A DNA stretch of 64,000 nt from Sulfolobus sp. S-194 (GTDB lineage: Archaea > Thermoproteota > Thermoprotei_A > Sulfolobales > Sulfolobaceae): contig NZ_CP035730.1 of the NCBI RefSeq assembly GCF_012222305.1, positions 2,259,501-2,323,500 on the forward strand, written 5' to 3'. The position numbers and the translations under genes were made by a program. The notes beneath the pieces are model-generated. The model made no database searches. It was not told the DNA's origin and was given only the letters and a program-made list of their open reading frames with translations. Shown one piece after another: positions 1 to 10,378 of the stretch; positions within the stretch are counted from its first letter, which is position 1, and each line of letters opens with the position of its first letter.

Positions 1-3000
1 TAAATACATTATTGGGAAAGCGTTATCACTCTGTGGTAACAATTGACCACCTCTAGATGGTGGCATGTATGATATATTAGCCCAGTTGTTCAATATACTA
101 TACTTTACTTGCGGAGAATCTGGGGTCATACCTCTAAAGTTTGGTAAAGCTTGAGCTGAAACCACTACCCAAGCTGCACCAGGTCTAGTTGCATTATCTA
201 AGAATGCTATGGCTGTTAATGTAGTCCTTAGTCCTCCAGACCATGGTTCATTAACAGCTTCAAATTGTACAAAATCACCGCTTTGAATTCCCATACTTTT
301 CACATAAGGATCAGCAGAACTTAACATAACTGGAGTATATGGCATTATTGCAGTCAGCCATGGTACATTAAAACTCCATGAATGGTAAGTCCTATCATGT
401 CTCCTTACAAAGAATGTTAATGGGTATTCATTTAAGTCAATACCATCAGAAGTAATTTCTGATTTCCACGCAGGAGGTGGATAATAGCCTCCGAATGGTC
501 TATGATAATCAAGTAAATTCTTAGCTAAAGCTTGACCATATGAATCACTGGGTAAGACACTTTTAACTAAAAATTGCGAGTTACCAGTTTTCAGATAGAA
601 ATAGTAATAAGCCGCATTATATCCTTGCCATTTCCCAGCAGCAGCCAATCTGAACTTCTGTAAATATTCTAAGTAAATCCTATGAACATAGGGCAAACCA
701 ATTGGCCCGTAGGCTCCAGGCATATAAGCACCCCAACCCTTGAAGTAGAACATGTTTACGTTTCTCATATACCTTATTGATGGTGGTAAGACATAAACTG
801 CTCCTCCTTTTCCGACCTTCACAAATCCTGGGTTAATATCCTCTAATGTCATTTGTCCGGCTGCATACTTTGTTATTATATTTTGAAGCATTTGTTTTAA
901 TTTAGGCTGGAATTTAACTGGAATTCTAAAGTAATGTTCAATACCACTAGACCTTTGATTAGCGGCAATCTTATAGGTTGGAGCTGTTGAGAAGTTTTGT
1001 CCTTGAGGTACGCTATTTAATATTTGATTTATAACATCTTGTTGATTGGCACCATTGGGTACAAAAGACGCATATAGCTTTAGTTGTTGAGGATTAGGTG
1101 ACTGTTTACCTTCAGCATCTGTAAGTATGTACTCAAAGTTACTTCCGTAGCCAGCTATTAAAATTCCGCCCTTTAAAATAAACATACCAGATGATATTAA
1201 TCCGGGCTGACCTTGTTGTAATATTGTTGTCCCAGTTACTGGGTCGTGAATAGTTACTGGGCTAATTAATGGTAAACCAGTTACAGGATCTTGTGTCGTA
1301 TAATGTGGATTCTTAGTTGGATCAATAGTATTACTTTGATTTGGATATATTCTTAAGAGCCATGCTAATGTTAATAAGAAATCACCAGCACTTAAAACTG
1401 GATACATTGCTGGTAACACTGGCCAGTTTAATGAATCAGATGGTCCTTGAGGTAAGCTGGTTGGTCTATCGAAGGTAGAATGAAAACCATAAATTTCTAG
1501 GAAGGATAAGTCTGGAATTACTAAATCTACTACATTATTTGTCTCTTGCATAAATAAATCTATACTTATCGTGAATGGAATAATATAATTTCCATTATTA
1601 TCTTTCTCTGTTACTTTCTGTAAAAGATCTGTTAGAGTATAAGCATTATTCCAGTAAGGTGCTGTAATATACCACATCATTGCTTGAACAGTATAAGGAA
1701 CGACTTGATTTGGATATTTATTCATAAAATATGTTGTATACGCAACAGCGCTAATTGATCTTTGAGTTGTTAACGGAATTTCCCAACTATATCCTCTATC
1801 TACTAGTAGAGGTCTTCCAGTCTTATAAATTACCAAATCATCCGGACCATCTGGGAATCCATAAGGACCAGCACCAACTATTTCTACGTTTTTAATATCT
1901 ACAGTACCGTCATTATAAATGTATTCTGTCTTTAGGAATCCAGACCTAGTCTTAGGGAATGTTAAATTACTTCCTTGAATTGCACTTGTAATGTCTGGAT
2001 CTAAAGTTGGTGTATTAGCTAGTGGATGAGGAGGTACTGCATGACCTGGGAAATAGTGAGGATATGGATACTTATATAGGTCAGCACCCGGATTGTCCCA
2101 TGCACCTATTACTAAGACTAAATAATAATACGCTGCGGCACTCATAAAACCATTAGCATGCGCGGCTAATCCTCTCATAAAATAAATTGAGACCGGTCTT
2201 CCCACAACGTGATCGTGATATCTACCCAAGTAGTCTATCCATTTAGCTGGCTCATAAATAGATTTCTGGAATGCTACGGTAGCTATTTCATTGGCTATCC
2301 TAACAATAGTATTATGCGGTATTCCAGTAACATCAGCTACATTTAAAACACCATATTGAGGAGATTGTTGATAGGGTGTGTATGGATCATAATTCAATAG
2401 TTCAGCTCTAAACAGTTCAAAAGCAGTAGTTACTGTTAGTGTAATAGTCTCATTACTACCTAAAGCTTTAGGAACAGTAACTTGAATTGCAGGAACCTTT
2501 ACAACTTGCCCGTTCTTTAACTTGTATGGTACTTGGATTATTTGACTTTGCATTGAAGAAGGTAATTCGTCTAAAGTTAGAATTGGAAATACTCCTTTTT
2601 GCCATGGAGTATCTACATAAGAATAAACATTACCATCACTTCCCATAATAGCCTCTAACCATGGATGTGATGAAGAATATTCTTCATTTGATACTGGCAT
2701 TCTTAAATGCAAGCCTACATTATTACCAGCTGTAGGATCGGTTGGGTCTAAACAATCACCATTTTGAGGATTGGGGTTAACTATTACTAACCATGATAAG
2801 TTTGTATAATATCTTAAGAATTCCTCATCAACATGTGGAAATACAGCAGTTTGCGGAATATCACCAAACTGGGGTAATTGAACTACTTGCCCATTTGGAG
2901 TCACTGTCTGCATTATTAATTGCCCAGATGAAGGATCATAAGCTGGAGAAACTGGTTGTAACGTTTGCGGGTTAAGAACAGGGCTTCCTTGACCTGTCGA

Positions 3001-3948
3001 TGCTAAATAAGCCTTATATACATAATAATGGAAATCCACTAATGCCCTTATCCATCCCATAGCCAATGCTCCATCAGTAGCTGGATTTATAAACAAATGT
3101 TCATCAGAAACTGAATAAAATCCAAATCTTTCTGGGGCTATTGTGACTACCTTACCTCCGTTTTCTCTTATTCTAGCGATAATCCTCCTCATCCAGTTAG
3201 GGAAATGATCTCCAGCTAATCCGGCTAATATGAAATATTGGGCCCTTTCTTCATCTGGCCCGGCATATTCCCATACTGGGGCACCTGTTACATAAACTCC
3301 AGCAGTATAAACGTTCATTGAACAGAAGCCACCATGTGCTCCAGAATTTGCTGTTCCATAATTACCTGCGAAAAACCCAGCAGTTATTCCAGGGATTAGT
3401 TGATCTCTTCCTTGGAAGAAAGCTAAAGCATGCGGATTTTCTTCCCTAATTTTCAATAATCCAGAAAAGTTACCTATTCCTAACTGTTGTGGTGATAAAC
3501 CTAGTTTACTCCAACTAGATGCATTTGCACCATTTATAATTATATCATAAGCAGTATCATAGTCTATTGCAATCCACTTGCCAGATCCACGATCACTGGC
3601 CCTTAACAGCGGAAATCTTAGTCTTGCTGGAGCGAAATAGTAATATACGTCTGAAGCACCTCTTGGACAAACTCCTCCATCATTGATATGCCATCCTATT
3701 GTGCCAGTTATAAATCTAGGAAAACCTTGTGGTGTTCTAACAATTTCTAATGAACACCTACCAAGACATTGGAAACAATTACCATAAACTACTTCATCAT
3801 TAGGGTAATTTAGTGTATAAGTGAAATCTTCCTGGCCTCTGAATACTTTATCTATTACTGAACCACCCTCGAGTAAAATCGCTGTTGTTAAAGCTGTAAT
3901 ACCAGATAGTTTCAGAAAATCTCTTCGCGTTAGTTTTAAATTACTCAT
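1..3948 (-). CDS. Tat-exported molybdopterin oxidoreductase (partial, C-terminus beyond left edge)
   Basis: The frame is open from an ATG at 3948 to base 1, giving at least 1316 residues with no stop, so the C-terminus lies outside the window. The N-terminus has a twin-arginine signal (RRDFLK at residues 8-13, then a hydrophobic stretch), so the folded enzyme should be exported. C58, C61, C65 and C94 form the [4Fe-4S] site of DMSO-reductase-family enzymes. A later NSGAHGGFC segment (Cys near residue 209) sits where PsrA/TtrA/SreA-like enzymes carry the Mo ligand, suggesting Cys ligation. It is clearly longer than typical SreA or TtrA (about 1000 residues). The TPR protein lies upstream on the same strand and the NrfD-like protein is divergent; a membrane anchor and redox role in sulfur-compound metabolism is inferred. 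The substrate (sulfur, polysulfide, sulfite, tetrathionate or other) cannot be decided. Confidence 0.88.
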   Translation of the reverse strand, partial: MSNLKLTRRDFLKLSGITALTTAILLEGGSVIDKVFRGQEDFTYTLNYPNDEVVYGNCFQCLGRCSLEIVRTPQGFPRFITGTIGWHINDGGVCPRGASDVYYYFAPARLRFPLLRASDRGSGKWIAIDYDTAYDIIINGANASSWSKLGLSPQQLGIGNFSGLLKIREENPHALAFFQGRDQLIPGITAGFFAGNYGTANSGAHGGFCSMNVYTAGVYVTGAPVWEYAGPDEERAQYFILAGLAGDHFPNWMRRIIARIRENGGKVVTIAPERFGFYSVSDEHLFINPATDGALAMGWIRALVDFHYYVYKAYLASTGQGSPVLNPQTLQPVSPAYDPSSGQLIMQTVTPNGQVVQLPQFGDIPQTAVFPHVDEEFLRYYTNLSWLVIVNPNPQNGDCLDPTDPTAGNNVGLHLRMPVSNEEYSSSHPWLEAIMGSDGNVYSYVDTPWQKGVFPILTLDELPSSMQSQIIQVPYKLKNGQVVKVPAIQVTVPKALGSNETITLTVTTAFELFRAELLNYDPYTPYQQSPQYGVLNVADVTGIPHNTIVRIANEIATVAFQKSIYEPAKWIDYLGRYHDHVVGRPVSIYFMRGLAAHANGFMSAAAYYYLVLVIGAWDNPGADLYKYPYPHYFPGHAVPPHPLANTPTLDPDITSAIQGSNLTFPKTRSGFLKTEYIYNDGTVDIKNVEIVGAGPYGFPDGPDDLVIYKTGRPLLVDRGYSWEIPLTTQRSISAVAYTTYFMNKYPNQVVPYTVQAMMWYITAPYWNNAYTLTDLLQKVTEKDNNGNYIIPFTISIDLFMQETNNVVDLVIPDLSFLEIYGFHSTFDRPTSLPQGPSDSLNWPVLPAMYPVLSAGDFLLTLAWLLRIYPNQSNTIDPTKNPHYTTQDPVTGLPLISPVTIHDPVTGTTILQQGQPGLISSGMFILKGGILIAGYGSNFEYILTDAEGKQSPNPQQLKLYASFVPNGANQQDVINQILNSVPQGQNFSTAPTYKIAANQRSSGIEHYFRIPVKFQPKLKQMLQNIITKYAAGQMTLEDINPGFVKVGKGGAVYVLPPSIRYMRNVNMFYFKGWGAYMPGAYGPIGLPYVHRIYLEYLQKFRLAAAGKWQGYNAAYYYFYLKTGNSQFLVKSVLPSDSYGQALAKNLLDYHRPFGGYYPPPAWKSEITSDGIDLNEYPLTFFVRRHDRTYHSWSFNVPWLTAIMPYTPVMLSSADPYVKSMGIQSGDFVQFEAVNEPWSGGLRTTLTAIAFLDNATRPGAAWVVVSAQALPNFRGMTPDSPQVKYSILNNWANISYMPPSRGGQLLPQSDNAFPIMYL

Positions 3949-3973
3949 TTCAATCGTAATGTTGTTAAATTAA

Positions 3974-3988
3974 CTAATTATTTATACC
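3974..3988 (-). promoter_or_regulatory. TATA-like promoter of the molybdoenzyme gene
   Basis: Read on the minus strand the block is GGTATAAATAATTAG, a good archaeal TATA element about 30-40 bases before the ATG at 3948. It lies in the 81-base gap after the TPR gene, so the oxidoreductase may have its own promoter instead of relying on read-through. Confidence 0.45.
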
Positions 3989-4029
3989 TTCACTTCAGTT
4001 TAGTAATATGTATGATCAGAAATAAAAAA

Positions 4030-4920
4030 TTAGACTAAATCTTCTAGCTCCTTTCTAGTATCTGGATCTAACTTAACAGCTTTAGTTGCAAATTCCTTAG
4101 CCTTAGCTAAATCACCCAGTTCTTTCATTACTCTAGCCTTTAACGTGTAATATCTGCCTTTTTCTTCAAGACTAATAGCCTTATCAATAAACATATTAGC
4201 ATCTTTATGTAAGCCTAGCATATAATAAGAGAGAGCAACGTGATAATACATATCTGCACTAGGGGATAATCGCAATGCGATTTTAAACTCTGCTAAAGCC
4301 AATTTATAGAATCCAGTCTCAAAATATATCTTTCCCTTAAGAAAATGAAGATCAACATTATTTTTATCAACGTCCAAAGCTTTATTTATCTCTGATAATG
4401 CGTCCATTTTTAGGCCAACGTTATAATAGCACATAGCCTTCATTACTCTAGCCTCAATATTTTTAGGATTCATCGAAATAACGTCATTTAAATAAACTAG
4501 AGCATTTTCGTAATCTTCCTTAGAAAAGAGAATCTTAGCTTTTAAAAACTTATAATCGTAACTAATGGGTAAAATATCGAGAGACTTGTCAACATAGTTT
4601 AGCGCTTTATTCAAATCCCCTTCTTCAAAATAGTATTGAGCTAATATATAATAAAGTGCATGACTTAAAGGATACTTATTTATTCCTTCCTCTATACTTT
4701 TTATAGCATCTTCTTTCTTACCTAAACCTTTATAACATTCGAATTTGATATAATAACTCTCTAACCTATCTACACTACTAACTTCTTTTATTGCGTCTTC
4801 ATATTTACCTAGTTTATAAAGCAGAAAACCCCTAAGAAGCTTCGTATCGTCATCATCGCCCTTTAATTCTTTTATTGCGTCTTCATATTTACCTTGCTCT
4901 ATTAGTTCTTCAATGTTCAC
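4030..4920 (-). CDS. TPR-repeat protein
   Basis: The 296-residue protein consists almost wholly of 34-residue tetratricopeptide units (for example the YEDAIKEL and GKYEDAIKE helices near residues 12-48, then units to about residue 285). No signal peptide or membrane segment is seen, so it should be cytoplasmic. TPR proteins are protein-binding scaffolds. Its place directly upstream of the large molybdoenzyme, on the same strand with an 81-base gap, suggests an assembly or chaperone-like partner, but that is inference from position only. Two near-identical segments (YEDAIKE twice within the first 46 residues) suggest recent repeat growth. Confidence 0.85.
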   Translation of the reverse strand: MNIEELIEQGKYEDAIKELKGDDDDTKLLRGFLLYKLGKYEDAIKEVSSVDRLESYYIKFECYKGLGKKEDAIKSIEEGINKYPLSHALYYILAQYYFEEGDLNKALNYVDKSLDILPISYDYKFLKAKILFSKEDYENALVYLNDVISMNPKNIEARVMKAMCYYNVGLKMDALSEINKALDVDKNNVDLHFLKGKIYFETGFYKLALAEFKIALRLSPSADMYYHVALSYYMLGLHKDANMFIDKAISLEEKGRYYTLKARVMKELGDLAKAKEFATKAVKLDPDTRKELEDLV

Positions 4921-5034
4921 AACTTAACTTTTTCATTTAAGATTAAAAAGATAGCTAATATGCACGATTATTCATATTACAAAAGTGAAGTGAATGTTTA
5001 TTTAAAAAATAAATTAATCTTCGAATGAATAGAA

Positions 5035-6102
5035 ATGGGTCAGTTTACAGCTCCAGCACCTCCCCCTTACGGAATACAAGCACCGATACAGCAGATAAAC
5101 GAATATCCTTTATGGGGAACAGAAGTAGCATTAGCATTATATTTTACTGAAGTCGCTGGTATGCTAATGGCTATAATAGGTGCTTTAGAGCTAACGGGAA
5201 AGTATCCTAGTATGGCTAAGAAAGGTGCTCCTACTATATTTGTATCAACGATATTAGCATTTGCCTTCTTTGCATATGATTTAGGAAGACCGTTAGCTGC
5301 AACGTCTTCTCCAATTGAGGCTTTAGTAAACTTCTCTCACTCCTGGATGGCTAGAGGTATAATATTTGTCTCAGGCTTACTATTATTTTCCTTACTGTAT
5401 ATGTTCTCCATATTCCTAAAATTACCGCAAAAATTAGCTAGGAGTACAAGAATTATATTTGCAGTTCTTGGAATGTTATTCGGAATATTCGCAACAACAT
5501 ATAGTGGTTTTGAATTTGCAGCTACTACGGGAATTCCATTTTGGAATAATGCCGGTATACCACTATTATTCTTAGCTGGTGGTGTTTTCGTAGGTTCTGG
5601 AATTGGTTACATTTTAGCATTTGTAACTAAAGGTGAAGAAGGAATAATGGCAAGAAGACTTATGGCAAAACTTTTAGCCTTCTCCGGAATTGCAGAATTA
5701 GCCTCATGGTTCTTATTCCTAGCAACTGTGAACTTTATTTATGTATTTGATGAAATAGCGTATGATTATTTACTATCACAAAGTGCATTTTATATAGATC
5801 TAACACTCTCTGCTCTTGCTGTAATAATCTCTGGAGGAGGAACTCTTGCCCTTTCATTTAGAATGATGTCTATGCCAAAAGAAGCGAGTAAATCATTAGG
5901 TGAGATAAAACCAGCGGATTTACCAACAGCCGTAAAGTATGCAATTCTAGTAGCAGCTGTTTTCGCAATAGTTGCCGCATATCTAACTAGAGCCGATATA
6001 CTGTTTGCTGGACAATATGCGTATCAAGTTGCACCAATGACACCTTTCCAGATAGTAAGTAATCAACCAATACCAGTAGGAAGTTTTGGCTGGAGAGGTT
6101 AG
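5035..6102 (+). CDS. NrfD/PsrC-like membrane anchor subunit
   Basis: The 355-residue protein has about nine hydrophobic helices, starting with VALALYFTEVAGMLMAIIGAL. The pattern fits the NrfD/PsrC/SreC family: quinone-reactive membrane anchors of molybdenum and Fe-S oxidoreductases. It is divergently transcribed from the molybdoenzyme and TPR genes, the likely partners. No separate ferredoxin-type electron-transfer subunit (SreB/TtrB-like) occurs in the window; one may lie beyond the left edge. A T-rich run follows the stop (about 6115-6150) and probably ends transcription. Assignment to one named complex is not possible. Confidence 0.78.
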   Translation: MGQFTAPAPPPYGIQAPIQQINEYPLWGTEVALALYFTEVAGMLMAIIGALELTGKYPSMAKKGAPTIFVSTILAFAFFAYDLGRPLAATSSPIEALVNFSHSWMARGIIFVSGLLLFSLLYMFSIFLKLPQKLARSTRIIFAVLGMLFGIFATTYSGFEFAATTGIPFWNNAGIPLLFLAGGVFVGSGIGYILAFVTKGEEGIMARRLMAKLLAFSGIAELASWFLFLATVNFIYVFDEIAYDYLLSQSAFYIDLTLSALAVIISGGGTLALSFRMMSMPKEASKSLGEIKPADLPTAVKYAILVAAVFAIVAAYLTRADILFAGQYAYQVAPMTPFQIVSNQPIPVGSFGWRG

Positions 6103-6222
6103 AAATAAAAACAAAGTTATTTTTAATTCTTTTCTTTTTTTCTATTATATTATTAATTATTAACAAACTGTTTTAAAAATAAAGTTTTTAAACCCTTATA
6201 TTAAATATTTTATAGTAAAAAA

Positions 6223-6981
6223 ATGGTAGGAATACCTCTCATAATTTCTGATTTCCTTCTCTTTTTATTAAAAGAAGGTATGATACTCTCAAGTCTAAAG
6301 AACATAGATCCATCGGTCCTTGAAGTAATATCCAGATTTAAATTACATTTTCTAGTTTTATTATCGGCAAAAAGTTCAATAAAAGAATTAAAAATACTCT
6401 CTAAGTTAACTATAATAGGGCCCTTGTCTTCATATAAACTTTCGCAAGAACTAGGAATGCCGTCAGCAACAGCATGGAGAATTTTAAAGAAACTTTGTAA
6501 GGAAGGGTATGTACAAAAAGGAGAAAAGAGCTTTAGCATAACACCGAAAGGACTTGCTATTCTCTTCAAAAATTATCATGACGATAAAATACGAAAAGTT
6601 GTGGCTAAAAGACTAAAGGAAATTTGGAATTATGAAGGTAGCGTAGACGAAATTTACTGCTTGCTTAAGGATATGGTTGATTTAATTGATAAAGGAAAGA
6701 TAGATATTAAAAATATTTGTCTTAATTATCCAGCCTCACTAGCAGGATTTTTATACCCTCTTGCTAGAGAATTGTCTGAAGAAACAAAAAAAGTAATAGC
6801 ACATTATATGCTAAAAACCTTCCCTTCAACTAATTTAACTCCCTATTGTAGAGGAATAATATCATTTGATAATAGAGCTATTCCGTATCTTATAGCTGTA
6901 GAATGTAAAGTTGAAGGAATAAAATTAAACCATTATTGTGAACTATTACAAAAATTGTATAATAAAAATTCTATAAGTTGA
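6223..6981 (+). CDS. Winged-helix transcriptional regulator
   Basis: This 252-residue protein carries a winged helix-turn-helix around residues 62-115 (LSSYKLSQELGMPSATAWR is the helix-turn-helix, followed by a wing ending in SITPKGLAIL). The remaining C-terminal half is a helical domain with several cysteines and no motif I recognise. A TATA-like run at about 6195-6212 lies 20-30 bases before the ATG, so the transcript is probably leaderless, which supports this start. It follows the NrfD-like gene on the same strand after 120 bases, so it might regulate the molybdoenzyme locus; that is only a positional guess. Confidence 0.7.
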   Translation: MVGIPLIISDFLLFLLKEGMILSSLKNIDPSVLEVISRFKLHFLVLLSAKSSIKELKILSKLTIIGPLSSYKLSQELGMPSATAWRILKKLCKEGYVQKGEKSFSITPKGLAILFKNYHDDKIRKVVAKRLKEIWNYEGSVDEIYCLLKDMVDLIDKGKIDIKNICLNYPASLAGFLYPLARELSEETKKVIAHYMLKTFPSTNLTPYCRGIISFDNRAIPYLIAVECKVEGIKLNHYCELLQKLYNKNSIS

Positions 6982-7009
6982 AATAAAAAAGGAAATTTTT
7001 TCTTAAAAT

Positions 7010-7351
7010 TTATTTAGCTATTTCTCCTAGTACTTTAAATATTTCGTTAAAGTCTGCTTCACTAAGTTTAACAAAAACTCCGTAGTTGCCCATTACACAT
7101 ACAGCATAATCTCCTGCAGCTACTGCCCAACCAAGTAATGGCGACCAATTCATTCCACTAATTTTCGTAAATGCCTCAGCTTCTATAGCTCCCATCATCG
7201 AATTTGCAGCACACATCTTAGCTACCATTTCAGCTAATTCCTTAGTTAATGGTCCCTTGTACTCAACTAGTTTACCGTCTGCAGTGAAATGACCCGCAGC
7301 TATTGCTCCTTTTAGCTTCATTAACCTGTCGAGTTTTTCGGAGACAGACAT
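7010..7351 (-). CDS. DUF2173 (roadblock-like) protein
   Basis: The 113-residue protein starting MSVSEKLDRLMKLKGAIAAG matches the DUF2173 family, small cytoplasmic proteins of a roadblock/LC7-like fold that are frequent in sulfur-oxidising prokaryotes. Its function is not established. An upstream in-frame ATG at 7417 adds 22 residues (MLLKCFSQK...) of unlikely composition, and the ATG at 7351 starts the conserved part, so the shorter form is preferred. It sits alone, convergent with the upstream regulator gene. Confidence 0.72.
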   Translation of the reverse strand: MSVSEKLDRLMKLKGAIAAGHFTADGKLVEYKGPLTKELAEMVAKMCAANSMMGAIEAEAFTKISGMNWSPLLGWAVAAGDYAVCVMGNYGVFVKLSEADFNEIFKVLGEIAK

Positions 7352-7604
7352 ATTTCTCTGATTTAAATTATATCTATCATATATATAAGATTTTTGTGAA
7401 AAACATTTTAATAACATATTAAACTTGATTTTTGAAATGTTTAAATTATTATGATTAACATATTAAAAGCCGTTAAAGGAAATTTAAAGAAGATAAATAA
7501 TGTAAATAGAAAAAATTATAAGGAAAATTATTATATTGAATATTTATTAAATAAAGAAATTTCCTATACTCAATCATTTAAAAGAAAGGATCTAAATAAG
7601 TATT

Positions 7605-7898
7605 GTGAAACTAGACGAAATAAAAAGGATGAGAGAAATTGGAGAAGAATATGAAAAGCTTCTTGATAGCTTACTCAATCTTATTTTCCAGAAAGCATCA
7701 AATTGCTTAGCCTTAGAGTTGGATGATTCCCTTACACCAATATTTGCTACAACACAAGTAAAAACACCGAATAGTTTACTTGCTTTCCCTTACAAATGCA
7801 ATGGAAAAATAGGTTACATAGTAATAACTGAAGATGGAAAATTAGTGTTTGAGGATGAAGAAGGAAATATAATACAGATTGGAGATATAAACATATGA
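7605..7898 (+). CDS. Hypothetical protein coupled to the SMP-30 gene
   Basis: The 97-residue protein begins at GTG 7605, with a helical N-terminus and a beta-rich C-terminus (GKIGYIVITEDGKLVFEDEEG). I do not recognise a family. Its stop overlaps the start of the SMP-30-like gene by four bases (ATGA), so the two are probably translated together. A longer overlapping frame at 7451-7654 is low-complexity and is not considered coding. Confidence 0.6.
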   Translation: MKLDEIKRMREIGEEYEKLLDSLLNLIFQKASNCLALELDDSLTPIFATTQVKTPNSLLAFPYKCNGKIGYIVITEDGKLVFEDEEGNIIQIGDINI

Positions 7899-8710
7899 AA
7901 AAAGTTACGGAATTTAAGGGAAAATTATTTGAAGGACCCGTATGGGTTAAAGACACACTTTATTTTGTGGACATCACTAGGGGTGAAATACATAGTATAA
8001 AGGAAAATCAACATAAAGTGATAAGGCTAACTTCATATGTAAGTTCAATACAACCAAGGAAAAAAGGGGGTTTAATTGCAACATCTGGGAAAGGATTTTA
8101 TATAATAGAAAATAATACGATCAGACTTCTATATGAAGTTGAAAATTGGGATGAAAGAAATAGGTTCAATGACGGAAAATGTGACTTTATGGGAAGGTAT
8201 TGGGTAGGGACTATGAACTTGGAGGAAAAGTATCCAACCGGTGCACTATACGTATTAGACCTTAATGCAAAGCTTAGAAAGATTTTAGATGGAGTCACTA
8301 TATCGAATGGATTAGCGTGGAGTTTAGATAATAAAAAGTTTTATTATATAGATTCTCCTACAAAGAAAATATACGTATTTGATTTTGACCTAATGAAAGG
8401 TGAGATATCAAATAGAAACACTTTGATAGATCTTTCTTCATATCCTGGGATACCAGATGGAATGGCAATTGATTCTGAAGGGATGTTATGGGTAGCTCTA
8501 TATGGTGGAGGAAGAGTACTAAGAGTTACTGAAGGTAGAGTATTAGAAGAAATAAAAGTTCCAGCGTCACACGTGACTTCAGTAACATTTGGAGATTCAG
8601 ATTTAAAAACACTTTACATAACAACTGCAAATGAGGAAGAAAATGGAGGGTATATTTATTCTGAAATAGTTGGCATTAAGGGAGTGGAAACTTACTACTG
8701 TGAATTCTAA
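7895..8710 (+). CDS. SMP-30/gluconolactonase-family protein
   Basis: The 271-residue protein has the six-bladed beta-propeller pattern of the SMP-30/regucalcin/gluconolactonase family. Expected metal ligands are visible: Glu13 in LFEGPVW, Asn in ISNGLAW, and Asp in GIPDGMAID; FNDGKCDFMGRYWVGTM is also diagnostic. Family members hydrolyse sugar lactones, and in Sulfolobales a role in the non-phosphorylated Entner-Doudoroff pathway (gluconolactone to gluconate) is plausible, but substrate is not readable from sequence. It is translationally coupled to the small upstream gene and overlaps the convergent LOG-family gene by four bases. Confidence 0.82.
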   Translation: MKKVTEFKGKLFEGPVWVKDTLYFVDITRGEIHSIKENQHKVIRLTSYVSSIQPRKKGGLIATSGKGFYIIENNTIRLLYEVENWDERNRFNDGKCDFMGRYWVGTMNLEEKYPTGALYVLDLNAKLRKILDGVTISNGLAWSLDNKKFYYIDSPTKKIYVFDFDLMKGEISNRNTLIDLSSYPGIPDGMAIDSEGMLWVALYGGGRVLRVTEGRVLEEIKVPASHVTSVTFGDSDLKTLYITTANEEENGGYIYSEIVGIKGVETYYCEF

Positions 8711-9237
8711 CCAAAGTTAGGTCTTCTTTTTTCTACATTTTCGTTGCATATTGCATAGGCCATCTTAGTCTCGTCATCAAAATATTTTATCTTGACTACT
8801 TGCCTATTATCAAAGTATTCCGGGTACGCTTGCTTCAAATTATCTGTTGAAAGACCCGTATCGCATAGACTATAAACAGATTTTCCCATAGCATATGCCA
8901 TAAATAGCTCAATTTGAGTACCGACACCTCCACCAAGGCTAACTAAAACATCGGAAGATCTAACAAGCATTACTGATCTGCATCTAAATTCGCATCCCGT
9001 ATATACTTTAATAACCTCGTCTGGAATTTTCACATCTTCTCTCTCTATAGGAAGAAAAAGGACTACTGGTAATCCTTTATTTAGAGCCTCATCTACCACA
9101 ATCTTCATTAATCCCCAATAACCACCTAAAAGCAATCTAACATTTTTACAGCTCGACAGTGTGTCTACAAATCTTTTAGCCCTTTCCTTTAATTCTTCTG
9201 AGACTTCTCCACTGTGAGCAGCTATGCCGATTTGCAT
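8707..9237 (-). CDS. LOG-family (TIGR00725-like) protein
   Basis: The 176-residue Rossmann-like protein contains LGGYWGLMKIVVDEAL and LGGGVGTQIELFMAYAMGK, corresponding to the two glycine-rich nucleotide-binding motifs of the SLOG/LOG superfamily (PGGxGTxxE in classical LOG phosphoribohydrolases, here LGGGVGTQIE). Classical members release cytokinin-type bases from nucleotides. TIGR00725-type archaeal members have no proven substrate. A 39-residue membrane ORF lies directly upstream on the same strand. Confidence 0.75.
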   Translation of the reverse strand: MQIGIAAHSGEVSEELKERAKRFVDTLSSCKNVRLLLGGYWGLMKIVVDEALNKGLPVVLFLPIEREDVKIPDEVIKVYTGCEFRCRSVMLVRSSDVLVSLGGGVGTQIELFMAYAMGKSVYSLCDTGLSTDNLKQAYPEYFDNRQVVKIKYFDDETKMAYAICNENVEKRRPNFG

Positions 9238-9239
9238 AA

Positions 9240-9359
9240 TTACGTATGAGCCAAAGCCGGTAATATTTTTATCAGAACTAGAATAATTCCTATAAGTACA
9301 CCGATTTCAACCAGCAATATTGTTATACTCCAATCCTCCCCTTCATCTTTTTGACTCAT
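9240..9359 (-). CDS. Small single-pass membrane protein, 39 aa
   Basis: ATG at 9359 and TAA at 9240-9242 give a 39-residue protein: a charged N-terminus (MSQKDEGEDW), then one hydrophobic helix of about 22 residues (ITILLVEIGVLIGIILVLIK) and a short tail. It ends two bases before the start of the LOG-family gene on the same strand, so the two could form a unit. An acidic head plus a clean transmembrane helix is better than chance for such a short frame. No family is recognised. Confidence 0.5.
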   Translation of the reverse strand: MSQKDEGEDWSITILLVEIGVLIGIILVLIKILPALAHT

Positions 9360-9391
9360 ATATTTTAATTCAAGGGGGTAAATTATAAATT

Positions 9392-10084
9392 ATGTGCAGA
9401 ATGTTGGCTTATATAGGCGAAAAGGAGAAGCTTAAAAAACTTGCAGAATGTTTGATAGCTTCCTCTAAAGATGACCCCATTACACATGATGTACATTCTG
9501 ATGGTTGGGGTATAGTGGCTTTTCAAGGGGATGAAATAATTTACTATCGTAGTGTAAACCCTGTCTTTAAAGAGAGAGAAAAACTCATGAATATCATAGA
9601 TTCTTTAAAGAATGCTAAAGTAATAATTCACGCTAGATTAGCTACCGATAAGTCATTAGTAGCATCCTATCTATCTCATCCATATATGGAAAGTAATGAG
9701 AAAGAAATATTCTTCATTGCCCATAATGGTAGTGTTGATAAACAGTTACTAGGTGAGGCTTTAGGAATAAATCCCAAACTTATGGTTGACTCTGAGTTAA
9801 TTGGGAAGTATATACAGAAAGAAGGAATAGAAAGAGTTAAAGACCTGATTAAGTATACTAAATCTGCCTTAAACTTACTAATACTATACATAGATAGAGA
9901 AAGTAGAAAGTCTCACGTATACTATTTTAACTACTACAATAAGGATTACATAAGAAGTAAAGGAATTCCAGAAGAGTATTATAAAATGTATATCGGTGAG
10001 AGTTACGTTTTCTCTTCTTCGTTAGTTTATAGTGGTTGTGAAAAGATAAAAGAGGCTGAATTTGGAGAACTAAAAGAACTCTAA
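9392..10084 (+). CDS. Class II glutamine amidotransferase (YafJ-like)
   Basis: The 230-residue protein begins MCRMLAYIG, placing the nucleophilic cysteine of Ntn-type class II glutaminase domains at position 2, exposed after Met removal. Further family motifs are HSDGWGIVAF, ARLATDKSL and FIAHNGSVD. These domains release ammonia from glutamine. Stand-alone members such as YafJ have no defined acceptor, and there is no synthase partner nearby. The ATG is required because Cys2 must be N-terminal. Confidence 0.85.
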   Translation: MCRMLAYIGEKEKLKKLAECLIASSKDDPITHDVHSDGWGIVAFQGDEIIYYRSVNPVFKEREKLMNIIDSLKNAKVIIHARLATDKSLVASYLSHPYMESNEKEIFFIAHNGSVDKQLLGEALGINPKLMVDSELIGKYIQKEGIERVKDLIKYTKSALNLLILYIDRESRKSHVYYFNYYNKDYIRSKGIPEEYYKMYIGESYVFSSSLVYSGCEKIKEAEFGELKEL

Positions 10085-10132
10085 TTTTTTATTCTTACAA
10101 TTAATCCTACTATTAATGATGAGTAGGGACCT

Positions 10133-10378
10133 CTAAGATTGGTGAAGAGAACTTACCCGTCTGACAATAATTTGATAAAATCTTAGCATGGCAGACATAA
10201 TAAGTAAAATAACTGCTAATGGAATTAATGCTATATTTATTAAAAAGAAAGTAGAATCGGATGCTATTAAAAACGGTAAAAATAGAATCATTAATTTCTC
10301 TAATGAGAGTAATCTTAAAGAAATAAGCAATAAGAAAAGTAATGCATTATTCGTAGCCTTATTAATTTTTCTTAACAT
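10133..10378 (-). CDS. Small hydrophobic membrane protein, 81 aa
   Basis: The 81-residue frame has two hydrophobic segments (residues about 12-40 and 45-65) with basic ends, typical of a small integral membrane protein. A Shine-Dalgarno-like GAGGT lies seven bases before its ATG at 10378, which favours this strand over an overlapping plus-strand frame (10188-10403) of unlikely lysine/asparagine-rich composition. Function unknown. Confidence 0.5.
   Translation of the reverse strand: MLRKINKATNNALLFLLLISLRLLSLEKLMILFLPFLIASDSTFFLINIALIPLAVILLIMSAMLRFYQIIVRRVSSLHQS

Noticed and set aside
7451-7654. 67-residue plus-strand frame
   Set aside because: Lys/Asn/Tyr-rich low-complexity product, overlaps the better-supported gene at 7605, no ribosome-binding site.
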